NCBI GenBank assembly: GCA_034430215.1
Contig: DAOUFE010000019.1
Span: 372,001 to 436,000 of the forward strand
Direction: 5' to 3'
DNA from: UBA4782 sp034430215
GTDB lineage: Bacteria; Chloroflexota; Anaerolineae; Anaerolineales; Anaerolineaceae
Length of the DNA: 64,000 nt
In this document: one piece after another, positions 8,643 to 17,168 of the stretch
Position numbering within the stretch: the first letter of the stretch is position 1
Layout of the letters: the number at the start of each line of letters is the position of its first letter
The notes under the pieces: generated by a model
Database searches by the model: none
What the model was told of the DNA's origin: nothing
The model's input: only the letters and a program-made list of their open reading frames with translations
Position numbers and translations under genes: made by a program

Positions 8643-9614
8643 ATGGAATACACACATTTGGGTAGATCTGGATTAAAGGTAAGCAGGCTTTGTTTGGGTA
8701 CCATGAACTTCGGGCCACAAACCTCTGAACCCGATAGCTATCAGATTATGGATCATGCACTTGATGCTGGAATCAATTTCTTTGATACTGCTAATGTTTA
8801 TGGTAAGGTTGAAGGTGAAGGTGTTACTGAACAGATCATTGGACGTTGGCTGGCTCAAGGCGGAAAAAGACGGGAAAAGATCGTTCTTGCGACAAAAGTT
8901 TTTGGTCGAATGGGTCAGGGAGTGAATGAACAACACTTATCGGCTTACCATATCATGCGGGCATGTGAAGAAAGCTTACGGCGACTTCAAACGGATCATA
9001 TTGACCTGTATCAAATGCATCATATTGATAACGAAACCCCTTGGGATGAAATTTGGCAAGCTATGGAAACCCTTGTACAGCAAGGGAAAGTCATTTATAT
9101 TGGCAGCAGTAATTTCGCTGCCTGGAATATTGTTCAGGCTCAGGAAACCGCAAAAAAGCGCAACTTTTTTGGTTTAGTCTCAGAGCAGAGCCATTATAAC
9201 TTGCTCACCCGCACGATAGAACTCGAGGTAATTCCTGCCTGTCGAGCATATGGTATTGGATTGATCCCCTGGAGTCCGCTTGCTGGTGGCAGATTGGGTG
9301 GTATTCTAGAAAAAGGTAAATTGGGAAGGCGATCCAAGGAAAGTCTTCAGCAGGAAGTCGAGAATAATCGCGAAAAGTATGAAGCATATGAGCAATTTTG
9401 TAGAGAAATCGGTGAAGCACCTGCAGATGTTGCTCTTGCCTGGGTACTTCAAAACCCTGCTGTAACCTCACCAATTATTGGACCGCGTACTTTGGAGCAA
9501 CTTCAGGGAAATCTACATTCATTAGATGTAAAACTGTCCAATGAAATGCTAAAGCAACTTGATTCTATCTTCCCTGGACCAGGTGGTGAAGCACCTAAAC
9601 CATATGCCTGGTAA
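8643..9614 (+). CDS. Aldo/keto reductase
   Basis: This 323-residue NADPH-dependent oxidoreductase has a TIM-barrel. The catalytic tetrad is visible: D48 (FFDTANVYG), Y53, K85 (LATKVFG) and the His of YQMHHID near 125. The cofactor-binding C-terminal part contains WSPLAGGRLGG and SPIIGPRTLEQL. It resembles the YajO/Tas group that acts on small aldehydes and ketones. The start is ATG 8643, because GGAGG at 8633-8637 sits at ideal spacing; the TTG at 8631 overlaps that site. The 3' end overlaps the pseudouridine synthase start by 11 nt. Confidence 0.92.
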   Translation: MEYTHLGRSGLKVSRLCLGTMNFGPQTSEPDSYQIMDHALDAGINFFDTANVYGKVEGEGVTEQIIGRWLAQGGKRREKIVLATKVFGRMGQGVNEQHLSAYHIMRACEESLRRLQTDHIDLYQMHHIDNETPWDEIWQAMETLVQQGKVIYIGSSNFAAWNIVQAQETAKKRNFFGLVSEQSHYNLLTRTIELEVIPACRAYGIGLIPWSPLAGGRLGGILEKGKLGRRSKESLQQEVENNREKYEAYEQFCREIGEAPADVALAWVLQNPAVTSPIIGPRTLEQLQGNLHSLDVKLSNEMLKQLDSIFPGPGGEAPKPYAW

Positions 9615-10299
9615 TCTTGATTTTGATGTCATCTTTGAAGATGAATTTGTTCTGGTGATCAATAAGCCATCAGGATTGCTGACTATTCCTGATGGCTATC
9701 ATCCTGAAATCCCTTGTTTGAAGAAATTATTATCCAACCAATTCGGTACAGTTTTTACTGTTCATCGTTTGGATAAAGATACCAGCGGTATTCTCATTTT
9801 TGCCAGGACAGTAGAGGCTCACAAAGCACTGAACTATCAATTCGAGAACAGAATTGTCAAAAAAGAATATCGTGCGATTGCAATTTCCAGGCAGATCGAT
9901 TGGCAGGAATTAACTTGTGCACTTCCCTTGCGTGTAAATGGAGATCGCAGTCATCGCACTATTGTAGACCAAATGAATGGGAAACCGGCAGGGACCATTT
10001 TCCATCATTTAGCTTCTTTAAGAGAAAGCCATTATATTTCTGCGAATCTATTTAGTGGCTACACGCACCAGATTAGATGTCATGCTGCTGCCCTTGCTAT
10101 GCCGCTCCTGTCTGATCCCCTTTACCATCATGCATCCATTCCTCAAAGCATTCAGATTCAACCTGATATTATTCAACGTGTTGCATTACACGCTTTTTCG
10201 CTCAGTTTTTTTCATCCAATATTGAAAGAGAAAATGGCATTCACCATTGATACACCACCTGATTTTCATTATGCACTTCAAGCGTTATCATTGATTTAA
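9604..10299 (+). CDS. RluA-family pseudouridine synthase
   Basis: This 231-residue enzyme isomerises specific uridines in rRNA or tRNA. It shows FVLVINKPSGLLT, the catalytic-Asp motif HRLDKDTSG, and the C-terminal GYTHQIRCHAAALAMPLLSDPLY. It lacks an N-terminal S4 domain, like RluA/RluE-size members. The frame is open from 9559, but the ATG at 9604, inside the end of the aldo/keto reductase, is preceded by GGTGG and begins just before the conserved region. The RNA target is not deducible. The gene ends at a strong terminator. Confidence 0.88.
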   Translation: MPGNLDFDVIFEDEFVLVINKPSGLLTIPDGYHPEIPCLKKLLSNQFGTVFTVHRLDKDTSGILIFARTVEAHKALNYQFENRIVKKEYRAIAISRQIDWQELTCALPLRVNGDRSHRTIVDQMNGKPAGTIFHHLASLRESHYISANLFSGYTHQIRCHAAALAMPLLSDPLYHHASIPQSIQIQPDIIQRVALHAFSLSFFHPILKEKMAFTIDTPPDFHYALQALSLI

Positions 10300-10304
10300 A
10301 AATA

Positions 10305-10333
10305 AACAGGAGCCACTTCTGGCTCCTGTTTTT
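10305..10333. terminator. Bidirectional rho-independent terminator
   Basis: A perfect 11-bp stem AACAGGAGCCA / TGGCTCCTGTT with a CTTC loop has T runs on both strands. It separates the convergent pseudouridine synthase and pyrophosphatase genes. Confidence 0.92.
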
Positions 10334-10351
10334 ATTGAAATATATCCAGCT

Positions 10352-12676
10352 TTATTTTTCTGCTGCCACATCTTTTACCGGGCGTTTGCTCGTTGAAATT
10401 GCCCAGATGATTGCAGCTAACAGGATCACACTGACTACGATCACGATCCACAACTTACCTTCGCTCTGGAAATTCGTGGTTGAAACAATGATCGGTGCCA
10501 ACAGAAGGCTGATCAGATTTACTACCTTGATCATTGGGTTCAGCGCTGGACCTGCGGTATCCTTTAGAGGATCACCTACGGTATCTCCAACAACACCAGC
10601 TTTATGCCGTTCTGAACCTTTACCTGTGTTTGCAGCAAGATCACGAGGTTCGTCTTCAATTGCTTTCTTGGCATTATCCCAGGCTCCACCTGCATTTGAC
10701 ATGAAAACTGCCAGGCATTGACCACTGAGAATTACACCAGCCAGGAAACCACCCAGAGCTTCCACCTGCAGAATCATTCCAACCAGCAATGGCATAGCAA
10801 CTGCAATGACAGCCAGTGGAATTAATTCTTTTTGTGCAGACCGAGTCGAAATTCCTACAACACGTGCATAATCAGGAGTTTTTGTGCCTTCCATAATTCC
10901 AGGAATTTTAAATTGATTGCGAACTTCTTCTACAATCTCACCCGCTGCACGAGAAACTGCCTTTATGGAAAGTGAACTGAATAACCAAGGAAGTGCACCA
11001 CCGAGCAGGAAACCAACAAATACCTTAACTTCCGAAACTCTGATTGATTCGATCACAGGCATTCCCAGGCTCACCTGCACTTTTGCAATATCAGTTATAA
11101 ATGAAGCAAACAAGCTTACTGCCGCAATTACAGCAGAAGCAATAGCAACACCTTTGGTAATAGCTTTCGTAGTATTTCCTACAGCATCAAGATCTGCCAT
11201 GATCTGGCGTGCTTTTTGGGTTTCTTCATCATCCATTCCATGCCATGCCATCTCGCCAATACCATTTGCATTGTCAGAGATTGGACCATAAGAGTCCATT
11301 GCCACATTGTTGCCAGTGTGACTTAACATACCAATACCGATCATGGCAACAGCATACAACACATATGTTGGCTCGGTTTCGCCACCATACAGAAGAAGTC
11401 CACCAATAAATGCAATAACGATTACAACAAGTGCCCAAACACTTGATTCCATTCCCACAGAAAGACCTGAAAGAATAGTAGTTGCTGCACCGGTTTTCGT
11501 TGATTTCACAATTTCTTTTACCGGAGCTTTGCTGGTTGCTGTGAAGTACGATGTTAATGGATTAAATGCTACTGCCAAACCAACACCTATACTTGTTAAA
11601 AGTGCCAATCGCCAATCGCCAGCATAGAAAATTGCAACTAAGAATGATACAACAACCGTGTTCACGCTGGAGACTTCATAAGATCGGAACATGGATTCTT
11701 CAGCATTATGGGACCGAAGGAATTTGATTGGGAACTTTTCCCAGATCGGAACAGTGAAAGTTCCAAGAATGGAAGAAATCACGCCTACAGCACGAATGAT
11801 CAATGGGTAGACGATCCATTTCAGACTCTTTGTGGGATCGATTGCCATTAATGCTAAACCAAGAATTAATGCAGAGACAATCGTCACTTCATAGCTTTCG
11901 AAGATATCTGCAGCCATACCAGCACAATCGCCCACATTATCACCCACGAGATCAGCTACAACTGCAGCATTTCGGGGGTCATCTTCTGGAATATCTTTTT
12001 CTACCTTACCCACCAGATCAGCGCCTACATCTGCAGCTTTTGTATAGATACCGCCACCCACGCGCATGAATAACGCTAAAAGAGTTCCACCAAAGCCAAA
12101 ACCTAGTAAAGCATCAGGAGCAGCTTTTCCAAAAATAATGAAGATGAGTGTTCCACCAAATAAACCTAATCCATCAGTAAGCATCCCAGTAATAGTTCCA
12201 GCATAATATGCGATGGAAAGAGATTCATTAAAACTGCGTCTTGCTGCAGAGGATGCTCTTACATTTGCCTCAATTGCCATACGCATTCCCAACTGACCTA
12301 CCATTAAGGAAAAACTTGCGCCCATGATGAAGGCAAGTGTACGTCCAACAGCCATAATGATGACAGTGTTATTGGGGAATTCTTCTAGTGCTTCAGTAGA
12401 AGGCTTAACAATGTATACACTGAAGAACAAAGCTACAGCCAAAAGCCCAATTGCTGGCAAAATTGTTTTCAACTGGCTTTGCAAGTAGCTATTTGCACCA
12501 ATTTTTATTGCATTCCAAACTTCCTGCATTTTTGCGGTGCCTTTGTCCTTTTTTAAGACACTCCCTCGAAGAAGCCACGCATACAACAATGCAGCAAATG
12601 CAGTCACCATAACGAGAGTGATTGCTATTTGTTCAAAGTTGTTCAACCCGTGCCGGGCTAGCCCTAACAGATTCAT
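10352..12676 (-). CDS. hppA: Membrane H+-translocating pyrophosphatase, K+-independent type
   Basis: This 774-residue protein has about 16 membrane helices. It couples PPi hydrolysis to proton export (or sodium export in relatives). Substrate motifs are DVGADLVGKVEKDIPEDDPRN, VGDNVGDCAGMAADIFE, and the C-terminal GDTVGDPLKDTAGPALN. The subclass motif reads GNTTKAITKG: Lys and Thr at the positions that are Ala and Gly in K+-dependent enzymes, pointing to a K+-independent proton pump. The start is ATG 12676, with TGGAGGAA upstream; the in-frame TTG at 12691 overlaps that site. It recovers energy from PPi in a fermenter and shares a membrane energy budget with the hydrogenase system. Confidence 0.95.
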   Translation of the reverse strand: MNLLGLARHGLNNFEQIAITLVMVTAFAALLYAWLLRGSVLKKDKGTAKMQEVWNAIKIGANSYLQSQLKTILPAIGLLAVALFFSVYIVKPSTEALEEFPNNTVIIMAVGRTLAFIMGASFSLMVGQLGMRMAIEANVRASSAARRSFNESLSIAYYAGTITGMLTDGLGLFGGTLIFIIFGKAAPDALLGFGFGGTLLALFMRVGGGIYTKAADVGADLVGKVEKDIPEDDPRNAAVVADLVGDNVGDCAGMAADIFESYEVTIVSALILGLALMAIDPTKSLKWIVYPLIIRAVGVISSILGTFTVPIWEKFPIKFLRSHNAEESMFRSYEVSSVNTVVVSFLVAIFYAGDWRLALLTSIGVGLAVAFNPLTSYFTATSKAPVKEIVKSTKTGAATTILSGLSVGMESSVWALVVIVIAFIGGLLLYGGETEPTYVLYAVAMIGIGMLSHTGNNVAMDSYGPISDNANGIGEMAWHGMDDEETQKARQIMADLDAVGNTTKAITKGVAIASAVIAAVSLFASFITDIAKVQVSLGMPVIESIRVSEVKVFVGFLLGGALPWLFSSLSIKAVSRAAGEIVEEVRNQFKIPGIMEGTKTPDYARVVGISTRSAQKELIPLAVIAVAMPLLVGMILQVEALGGFLAGVILSGQCLAVFMSNAGGAWDNAKKAIEDEPRDLAANTGKGSERHKAGVVGDTVGDPLKDTAGPALNPMIKVVNLISLLLAPIIVSTTNFQSEGKLWIVIVVSVILLAAIIWAISTSKRPVKDVAAEK

Positions 12677-12755
12677 AGTTCCTCCAAACAAATTTTATGA
12701 TCTCATCATATTTCGATGGAAATGAGCTCTGAATGCGTTTAATTTAAACCTACTT

Positions 12756-12783
12756 ATTTTACTCCATCTAATTTTTATGTCAA
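12756..12783 (-). promoter_or_regulatory. Sigma70-type promoter of hppA
   Basis: On the reverse strand TTGACA (12783-12778), a 16-nt spacer and TAAAAT (12761-12756) give a start near 12749 and a leader of about 73 nt. The rest of the 12677-12893 gap is AT-rich with nothing recognisable. Confidence 0.7.
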
Positions 12784-12893
12784 TGGAAATTAATAAAAAA
12801 TGAGTAAATATTGTCTAAACAACTCAATATTTGACACTTTCAGTTATTTATTTATGAAATCGGGATTTGTTTTTTGCAAATAATTAGAAAGTA

Positions 12894-14897
12894 CTACTGC
12901 TGAAGTGCTGTCCAGACATAATAGAGAGATTGTAATGCTGTTAAATTGCGAACTGCTCTGCCTGTTTTAAGATTTTCAGGATCATTATAGTAATTCAAAC
13001 CTACAGTCAAATGAAACCCGTCTGACCATACTCCATGCCCAGGTAATGGCTGAGCAGCCGCGTAAAAATTCCACAAGGGAATATCATACTCACAAGCCAG
13101 TTTGGCAATCGTGTAGTTGATGCGGTTATCACCCTCTAAATTATCTGCCTTTGTCGCTAGAATGGGCACAGCGCCATTCTTCATGACAATTTCAATGATT
13201 TGACGCATGTATTGCTCGTAAGTTTCTGCAGGCCTTTTTGACCACCAGGTCTCCATACTAATAAAAACCACGCTGGGTTTTTGAAGCCGCAACTCACATT
13301 CCAAAGGTGTTTCATCTTTATTACATATGGCAGGGTCAGATGCCAGAGGGGATAGAACTCTCGCCACATTGAATCCACCACTAACTGCTGCTCCACGTCG
13401 AGAAAATGATCCTTTATAGAAATCGATTACATTCTGTAAATAGCCATATTCACCAAGGTCATACGAATCGGGGTCATCAAATGCACCCAGAAAAACGCTA
13501 GGGACATTCTGGCAATCACCAATCACCGAGAATGCCTTTTCGTTATTCCCTCTGTTAAGCCCTTCCCCATATATCTTCTTCAATTCAGGTGATACATAGG
13601 TGGGAACAACAGGCATTTCCTGCCACTTTTCCGCGTCACACGTTGGTTGTTCTGTGGAGATTAGTCTGGTCGGAGTGAATGTTGGGGTTGAAACAGTCAT
13701 TTCGGTAGGAATATCTGCGGGTTCTTTGGTTTCTTCTGGAAGTGAGTAAGTAATCCCAGTATTATTACCCGAACAATTCATTTTTGCGAAAGCCATTTCT
13801 TGAATGATCGGGGCAATTTTCTCAGCTACCATTGCTGTTGCATTGGGTGTCATATGGATAGCTGTATTGGTAAATTCATATTCATCCACCAGATTCCAAA
13901 TATCCAGATAATCCCAGCTATTTTTTTTAGCTTCATTTTCCATCAACTCGCGATAATCATCGTATGCCCAGCGAGGATAATAGTAGTCATATCGAATATC
14001 ACTATTTTCACCCGAACTTATCATGATGGGTTCATTAACGATCAGAAATGGAATATTCGAAAAAACTCTTCTACCTGCTGCAATGATATCAAAAGAGAGA
14101 TCACTATCTCTTAGTGGTGAGGTAAGAGTGTGAAAACTATCATCTCCCACTTCAAAATCACGTTTTGCCAGATCGTACCTTTCAGGATAGTATTGGTCAA
14201 TCCCCGTTGCTGCCCAGAGAATTCCATACGCTTGAAGTCGGAATAGGTCAGCCAGATTCCTGCGTTCTGTAAAGATGTTTCTTGTCATGAGATTATCTTT
14301 TGGGGTAGAAATTGCATATTGGCTCAATCCATAACTCTCGACCATTTTCTGAACAATATCTTGATTGCCTTGAATTAATGGATTTTCAAGTTGATTGCTC
14401 ACCACTGCTGATTCCAGGGTAACCATCCAGATGATCATGTCTGGCTGATATTCCTTTGCCTTTTCCATGATCATCAGGTCTTTCATCCATGAAAGTGTTG
14501 GATACCCGAGATTATAAAAATGCATAGTACGTCCATCACATGTTTGCAGGTTCAGCTTGTTCAATTGAGATGAGAGCGTTTCATCAGGCCTAAGCAGCGT
14601 TCCCCATAATGAAGAATCTCCGATAAGGAATACACGATACTCACCTGAATCGGCTTTTTTACTGACCTCATGTGATGAAAACATTGCATTAATGTTGTTC
14701 ATTGTCAAGTTATAAGCTTGCTCGGGATACTCGCCAAAAGGAAATCTTGTTCGGCCAGGGAAAATTAAGTTATATCCAGAAAGATTGCCCAACCATGCTT
14801 CTATATGTACAATCGAAAATACCATATTGAGAAGCACAAAGAAAATCGCGATTTTTGCTAAAACTCGAATTATTGTTGACCATCGGTGATTTTCCAT
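12894..14897 (-). CDS. Tandem SGNH-hydrolase-like membrane protein, partner of MBOAT acyltransferase
   Basis: This 667-residue protein has an N-terminal membrane anchor (about 10-31) and two SGNH-like domains facing outside. Domain 1 (about 85-370) has the nucleophile motif G93-D94-S95 and His348, but Thr345 stands where the D-x-x-H Asp is expected. A Thr/Pro-rich linker (about 385-420) follows. Domain 2 (about 450-667) has G460-D461-C462, Cys replacing Ser, and an intact D626-G-F-H629. Its gene lies 2 nt after the MBOAT gene, the usual pairing for O-acetylation of surface polysaccharide, where the MBOAT exports acyl groups and the SGNH protein transfers them. The acceptor is unknown. Confidence 0.75.
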   Translation of the reverse strand: MENHRWSTIIRVLAKIAIFFVLLNMVFSIVHIEAWLGNLSGYNLIFPGRTRFPFGEYPEQAYNLTMNNINAMFSSHEVSKKADSGEYRVFLIGDSSLWGTLLRPDETLSSQLNKLNLQTCDGRTMHFYNLGYPTLSWMKDLMIMEKAKEYQPDMIIWMVTLESAVVSNQLENPLIQGNQDIVQKMVESYGLSQYAISTPKDNLMTRNIFTERRNLADLFRLQAYGILWAATGIDQYYPERYDLAKRDFEVGDDSFHTLTSPLRDSDLSFDIIAAGRRVFSNIPFLIVNEPIMISSGENSDIRYDYYYPRWAYDDYRELMENEAKKNSWDYLDIWNLVDEYEFTNTAIHMTPNATAMVAEKIAPIIQEMAFAKMNCSGNNTGITYSLPEETKEPADIPTEMTVSTPTFTPTRLISTEQPTCDAEKWQEMPVVPTYVSPELKKIYGEGLNRGNNEKAFSVIGDCQNVPSVFLGAFDDPDSYDLGEYGYLQNVIDFYKGSFSRRGAAVSGGFNVARVLSPLASDPAICNKDETPLECELRLQKPSVVFISMETWWSKRPAETYEQYMRQIIEIVMKNGAVPILATKADNLEGDNRINYTIAKLACEYDIPLWNFYAAAQPLPGHGVWSDGFHLTVGLNYYNDPENLKTGRAVRNLTALQSLYYVWTALQQ

Positions 14898-14899
14898 AA

Positions 14900-16333
14900 T
14901 TATTTACTCCCAAACAATATGGCAAATACATCGATGGCAGATTTCATTTCTGGCATCAAAAACCAAATCCAACCCAAAGAAACAAAATTGAAGGTGATGA
15001 ACCAATTAACACCATTCCATACTTTTGTAAGCAATGGAATATTTTGGAATTTATTTTGTACATTCTGGAAAAATGGGCTGAACCGATTATGAATGAACAT
15101 TCCCACTCCATGCCATACCCCCCATGCGACGAAGTGACCCGAAACACCATGCCATAATCCTATCAATAACATCGTTGTCACTTGCATAAATAGCATAATA
15201 AGATTTTGATGTTTTCCGATCTTTGACTTTCGAAGTTTACGTGTGATTGGATTGAAATAATATGTTCTAAACCATTGTGTCAGCGTTATATGCCAGCTGT
15301 TCCAAAACAATGCCAGGTTAGTTTTTAAATATGGCTGCTTAAAGTTCTCTGGCAGATCAACTCCGAGGATCATTCCCAATCCAATCGCCAGATCAGTATA
15401 TCCGCTAAAGTCAAAATAAATCTGAAGTGCAGATGCGTAAACAATAACCCATAACCAAAAACTAGATGTTGTTTGTCCAGCTACTTGCTGGTTCAATGAT
15501 ATTAACCCTAAGGTATCAGCAATTACAAATTTCTTGAATAAGCCAAACAAAATTCTTTTAAAAGCACCAAAATACTGTTCGGGATTATCAAATATTCTCA
15601 ACTCTTTATGGAGATCTGGCAGGAATCTTTCGATCCGGTCGATAGGTCCCGCAGTCAAAGATGGAGGGAAGAGCACATAACAAATGTACTCATTAAGAGT
15701 TACGGGTGTCAATTTACCATTCTTAAATTCAAACAAAGTATGGATCATTCGAAATGCAAAATAGGAAAAGCCTAACCATCGAATATCCAATGAGCTTGCT
15801 AGTTGAGGAGATTGCCCAACCCATTGGCGTGCCTGGATACTGAGAAGTTCAGAAAATACTGGAGTTTTTAGGACTATGAAAATCAAAACAAAAAATACAA
15901 CTCCACTGATAGCTGCAGTTGAGGATGTTTTTGCATACCGCCAAATGACTGCAATAACTATCGAACTAATGATTAAGAATAATGCAACCTGCCATAATAA
16001 TGGAGGACGATTTGCAACAATAATTCCATTAATGTTGATATAACGCGATGCTGATAGAAGCAGTGGCACACTTGCAATCAAACATAGGGTGATCCAATTC
16101 CCCTTAAACCCACGCTCATTTTGGGGAGTAACAAACAACCAGCATAGGATCACCAGGATCAGAGTAAGGCATGAAAACCAAAAACCGATATATCGCACAG
16201 GTAAAGCTGGTTGCATCCAAAAAAGAAAGATGATAGAAGCAACTGTTAACGGCCAGGTCTTTCCCCAAAAATGAATAAGAATTCTGAACAATAAAGTTAT
16301 TGCGATGATCAACAGAATCGTTTCAATTTTCAT
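14900..16333 (-). CDS. MBOAT family O-acyltransferase (AlgI/DltB/PatA-like)
   Basis: This 477-residue polytopic protein has about 11 hydrophobic segments. The MBOAT core is clear: LPENFKQPYLKTNLALFWNSWHITLTQWFRTYYF, then the catalytic-His segment LLIGLWHGVSGHF and WGVWHGVGM. Members move an acyl group across the membrane to a cell-wall or exopolysaccharide acceptor, handing it to an SGNH/DltD/AlgJ-like partner, here the next gene. The start codon directly abuts the stop of the 45-residue microprotein gene, as expected for tightly coupled translation. Confidence 0.92.
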   Translation of the reverse strand: MKIETILLIIAITLLFRILIHFWGKTWPLTVASIIFLFWMQPALPVRYIGFWFSCLTLILVILCWLFVTPQNERGFKGNWITLCLIASVPLLLSASRYININGIIVANRPPLLWQVALFLIISSIVIAVIWRYAKTSSTAAISGVVFFVLIFIVLKTPVFSELLSIQARQWVGQSPQLASSLDIRWLGFSYFAFRMIHTLFEFKNGKLTPVTLNEYICYVLFPPSLTAGPIDRIERFLPDLHKELRIFDNPEQYFGAFKRILFGLFKKFVIADTLGLISLNQQVAGQTTSSFWLWVIVYASALQIYFDFSGYTDLAIGLGMILGVDLPENFKQPYLKTNLALFWNSWHITLTQWFRTYYFNPITRKLRKSKIGKHQNLIMLFMQVTTMLLIGLWHGVSGHFVAWGVWHGVGMFIHNRFSPFFQNVQNKFQNIPLLTKVWNGVNWFITFNFVSLGWIWFLMPEMKSAIDVFAILFGSK

Positions 16334-16471
16334 CTAGAAACCCGAATAGATCCATAATGGAGATAAACCAGTAGTAAAGATGATAATCAGAAAGATGATG
16401 ATACAGATCATTAATACCAATATGTTTTCTTTAGGGTCAAGCCATTTTTTTAGCTTTATTGGTAACCGCAT
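16334..16471 (-). CDS. 45-residue single-span membrane microprotein in the acyltransferase operon
   Basis: A short reverse-strand reading frame from ATG 16471 to TAG 16334 encodes a basic N-terminus (MRLPIKLKKWLDPKEN), one strongly hydrophobic helix (about 17-34) and a short tail ending WIYSGF. It overlaps the end of the lipoprotein gene by 16 nt, and its stop touches the MBOAT start, so it fills the gap between two coupled genes exactly. By analogy with small DltX-like peptides in D-alanylation operons it may help acyl handover, but there is no sequence proof of that role. Confidence 0.65.
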   Translation of the reverse strand: MRLPIKLKKWLDPKENILVLMICIIIFLIIIFTTGLSPLWIYSGF

Positions 16472-16854
16472 ACGAACCAATCCCCTTTCTCATTTTTTAC
16501 ATTGAATAATCGGTTTTCCAACGATATAGTGGTAATTTCATTATTGTATGTTGCTAAAATTTGACCAGTGCATTGAACAGTGGCATAACCATCTGACTGA
16601 CTAATTTCGCTACATTGTACATCTTGTAATTTGGGAGAAACTAATTGAAATGAATCATATTCGATAATGGCTTCTTCTTCCCATTCCTTGCAAGTGAACA
16701 TCGTCACATCGTTTACATCATCTGAAACAAGGGCTTTCAGATAGGCTTCTACCGATTGAGCAGCGGGAGATTGCCTGTTGCAACCTGATAATACAAGAAA
16801 GAATAAAACACATAAGCTGATTTTTATAAAGTTTCGTTTGGAATTTGATTTCAT
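16456..16854 (-). CDS. Small lipoprotein of the acyltransferase operon
   Basis: This 132-residue protein has a basic N-terminus, a hydrophobic stretch and a lipobox (LVLSGC, Cys25), so it should be an exported lipid-anchored protein. The mature part (VEAYLKALVSDDVNDVTMFTC...) has an alternating helix/strand pattern reminiscent of the NTF2-like/DUF4878 fold, with several cysteines that could pair. It is the first gene of the four-gene leftward surface O-acylation operon. A TATAAT ends 8 nt before its ATG and no ribosome site is visible. Confidence 0.7.
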   Translation of the reverse strand: MKSNSKRNFIKISLCVLFFLVLSGCNRQSPAAQSVEAYLKALVSDDVNDVTMFTCKEWEEEAIIEYDSFQLVSPKLQDVQCSEISQSDGYATVQCTGQILATYNNEITTISLENRLFNVKNEKGDWFVCGYQ

Positions 16855-16862
16855 AGATGATT

Positions 16863-16868
16863 ATTATA
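16863..16868 (-). promoter_or_regulatory. -10 box (TATAAT) of the acyltransferase operon, leaderless arrangement
   Basis: Reverse-strand TATAAT ends 8 nt before the ATG of the lipoprotein gene. The start of transcription would be at or within 1-2 nt of the start codon. Confidence 0.55.
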
Positions 16869-17017
16869 TACGTGGAATGGGTAGACAGAAGATTTTTCTT
16901 AAGCTTCAAGAGTATATACGTGCCAATTTTTTAAGTCAAGCAACTAAATTTCTGTGGATTTCTTATGTAGAAATTATTTAAATTAAATAAGGATTGTATT
17001 AGAGTTTGAAATACCTG

Positions 17018-17047
17018 TTGACTTTCACATATCAAATATTGTATAGT
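17018..17047 (+). promoter_or_regulatory. Sigma70-type promoter of the Gld-like ABC operon
   Basis: TTGACT, an 18-nt spacer and TATAGT give a predicted start near 17054 and a leader of about 115 nt containing a strong hairpin. Confidence 0.6.
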
Positions 17048-17091
17048 GTTATGCGGTTAAAAATTGGTGGAATGAGAATCGATGAAAAAAG

Positions 17092-17122
17092 TTGAGAAGC
17101 GGACATAAAATCCGCTTCTCAA
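17092..17122. repeat. 12-bp perfect inverted repeat in the ABC operon leader
   Basis: TTGAGAAGCGGA, loop CATAAAA and TCCGCTTCTCAA form a perfect stem. On the plus strand no T run follows, so it is not a normal terminator for rightward transcripts. On the minus strand it is followed by CTTTTTTC and would terminate leftward transcription. It lies immediately after a possible leader ORF. Confidence 0.65.
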
Positions 17123-17168
17123 ATATTCTAATAAACACCATTTACATCATACTTAAAAGGAGTATTGT

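Larger units (their letters stand above)
16855..17168. other. 314-nt divergent intergenic region
   Basis: This gap separates the leftward acyltransferase operon from the rightward ABC operon. It holds the leftward -10 (16863-16868), the rightward promoter (17018-17047), a possible 14-codon leader frame (17051-17095) and a 12-bp hairpin (17092-17122). The segment between about 16880 and 17015 is AT-rich with no gene that I can support. Confidence 0.7.

Noticed and set aside
17092..17122. Terminator of a rightward transcript
   Set aside because: No rightward gene ends before it and no T run follows on the plus strand; it lies in the leader of the ABC operon.
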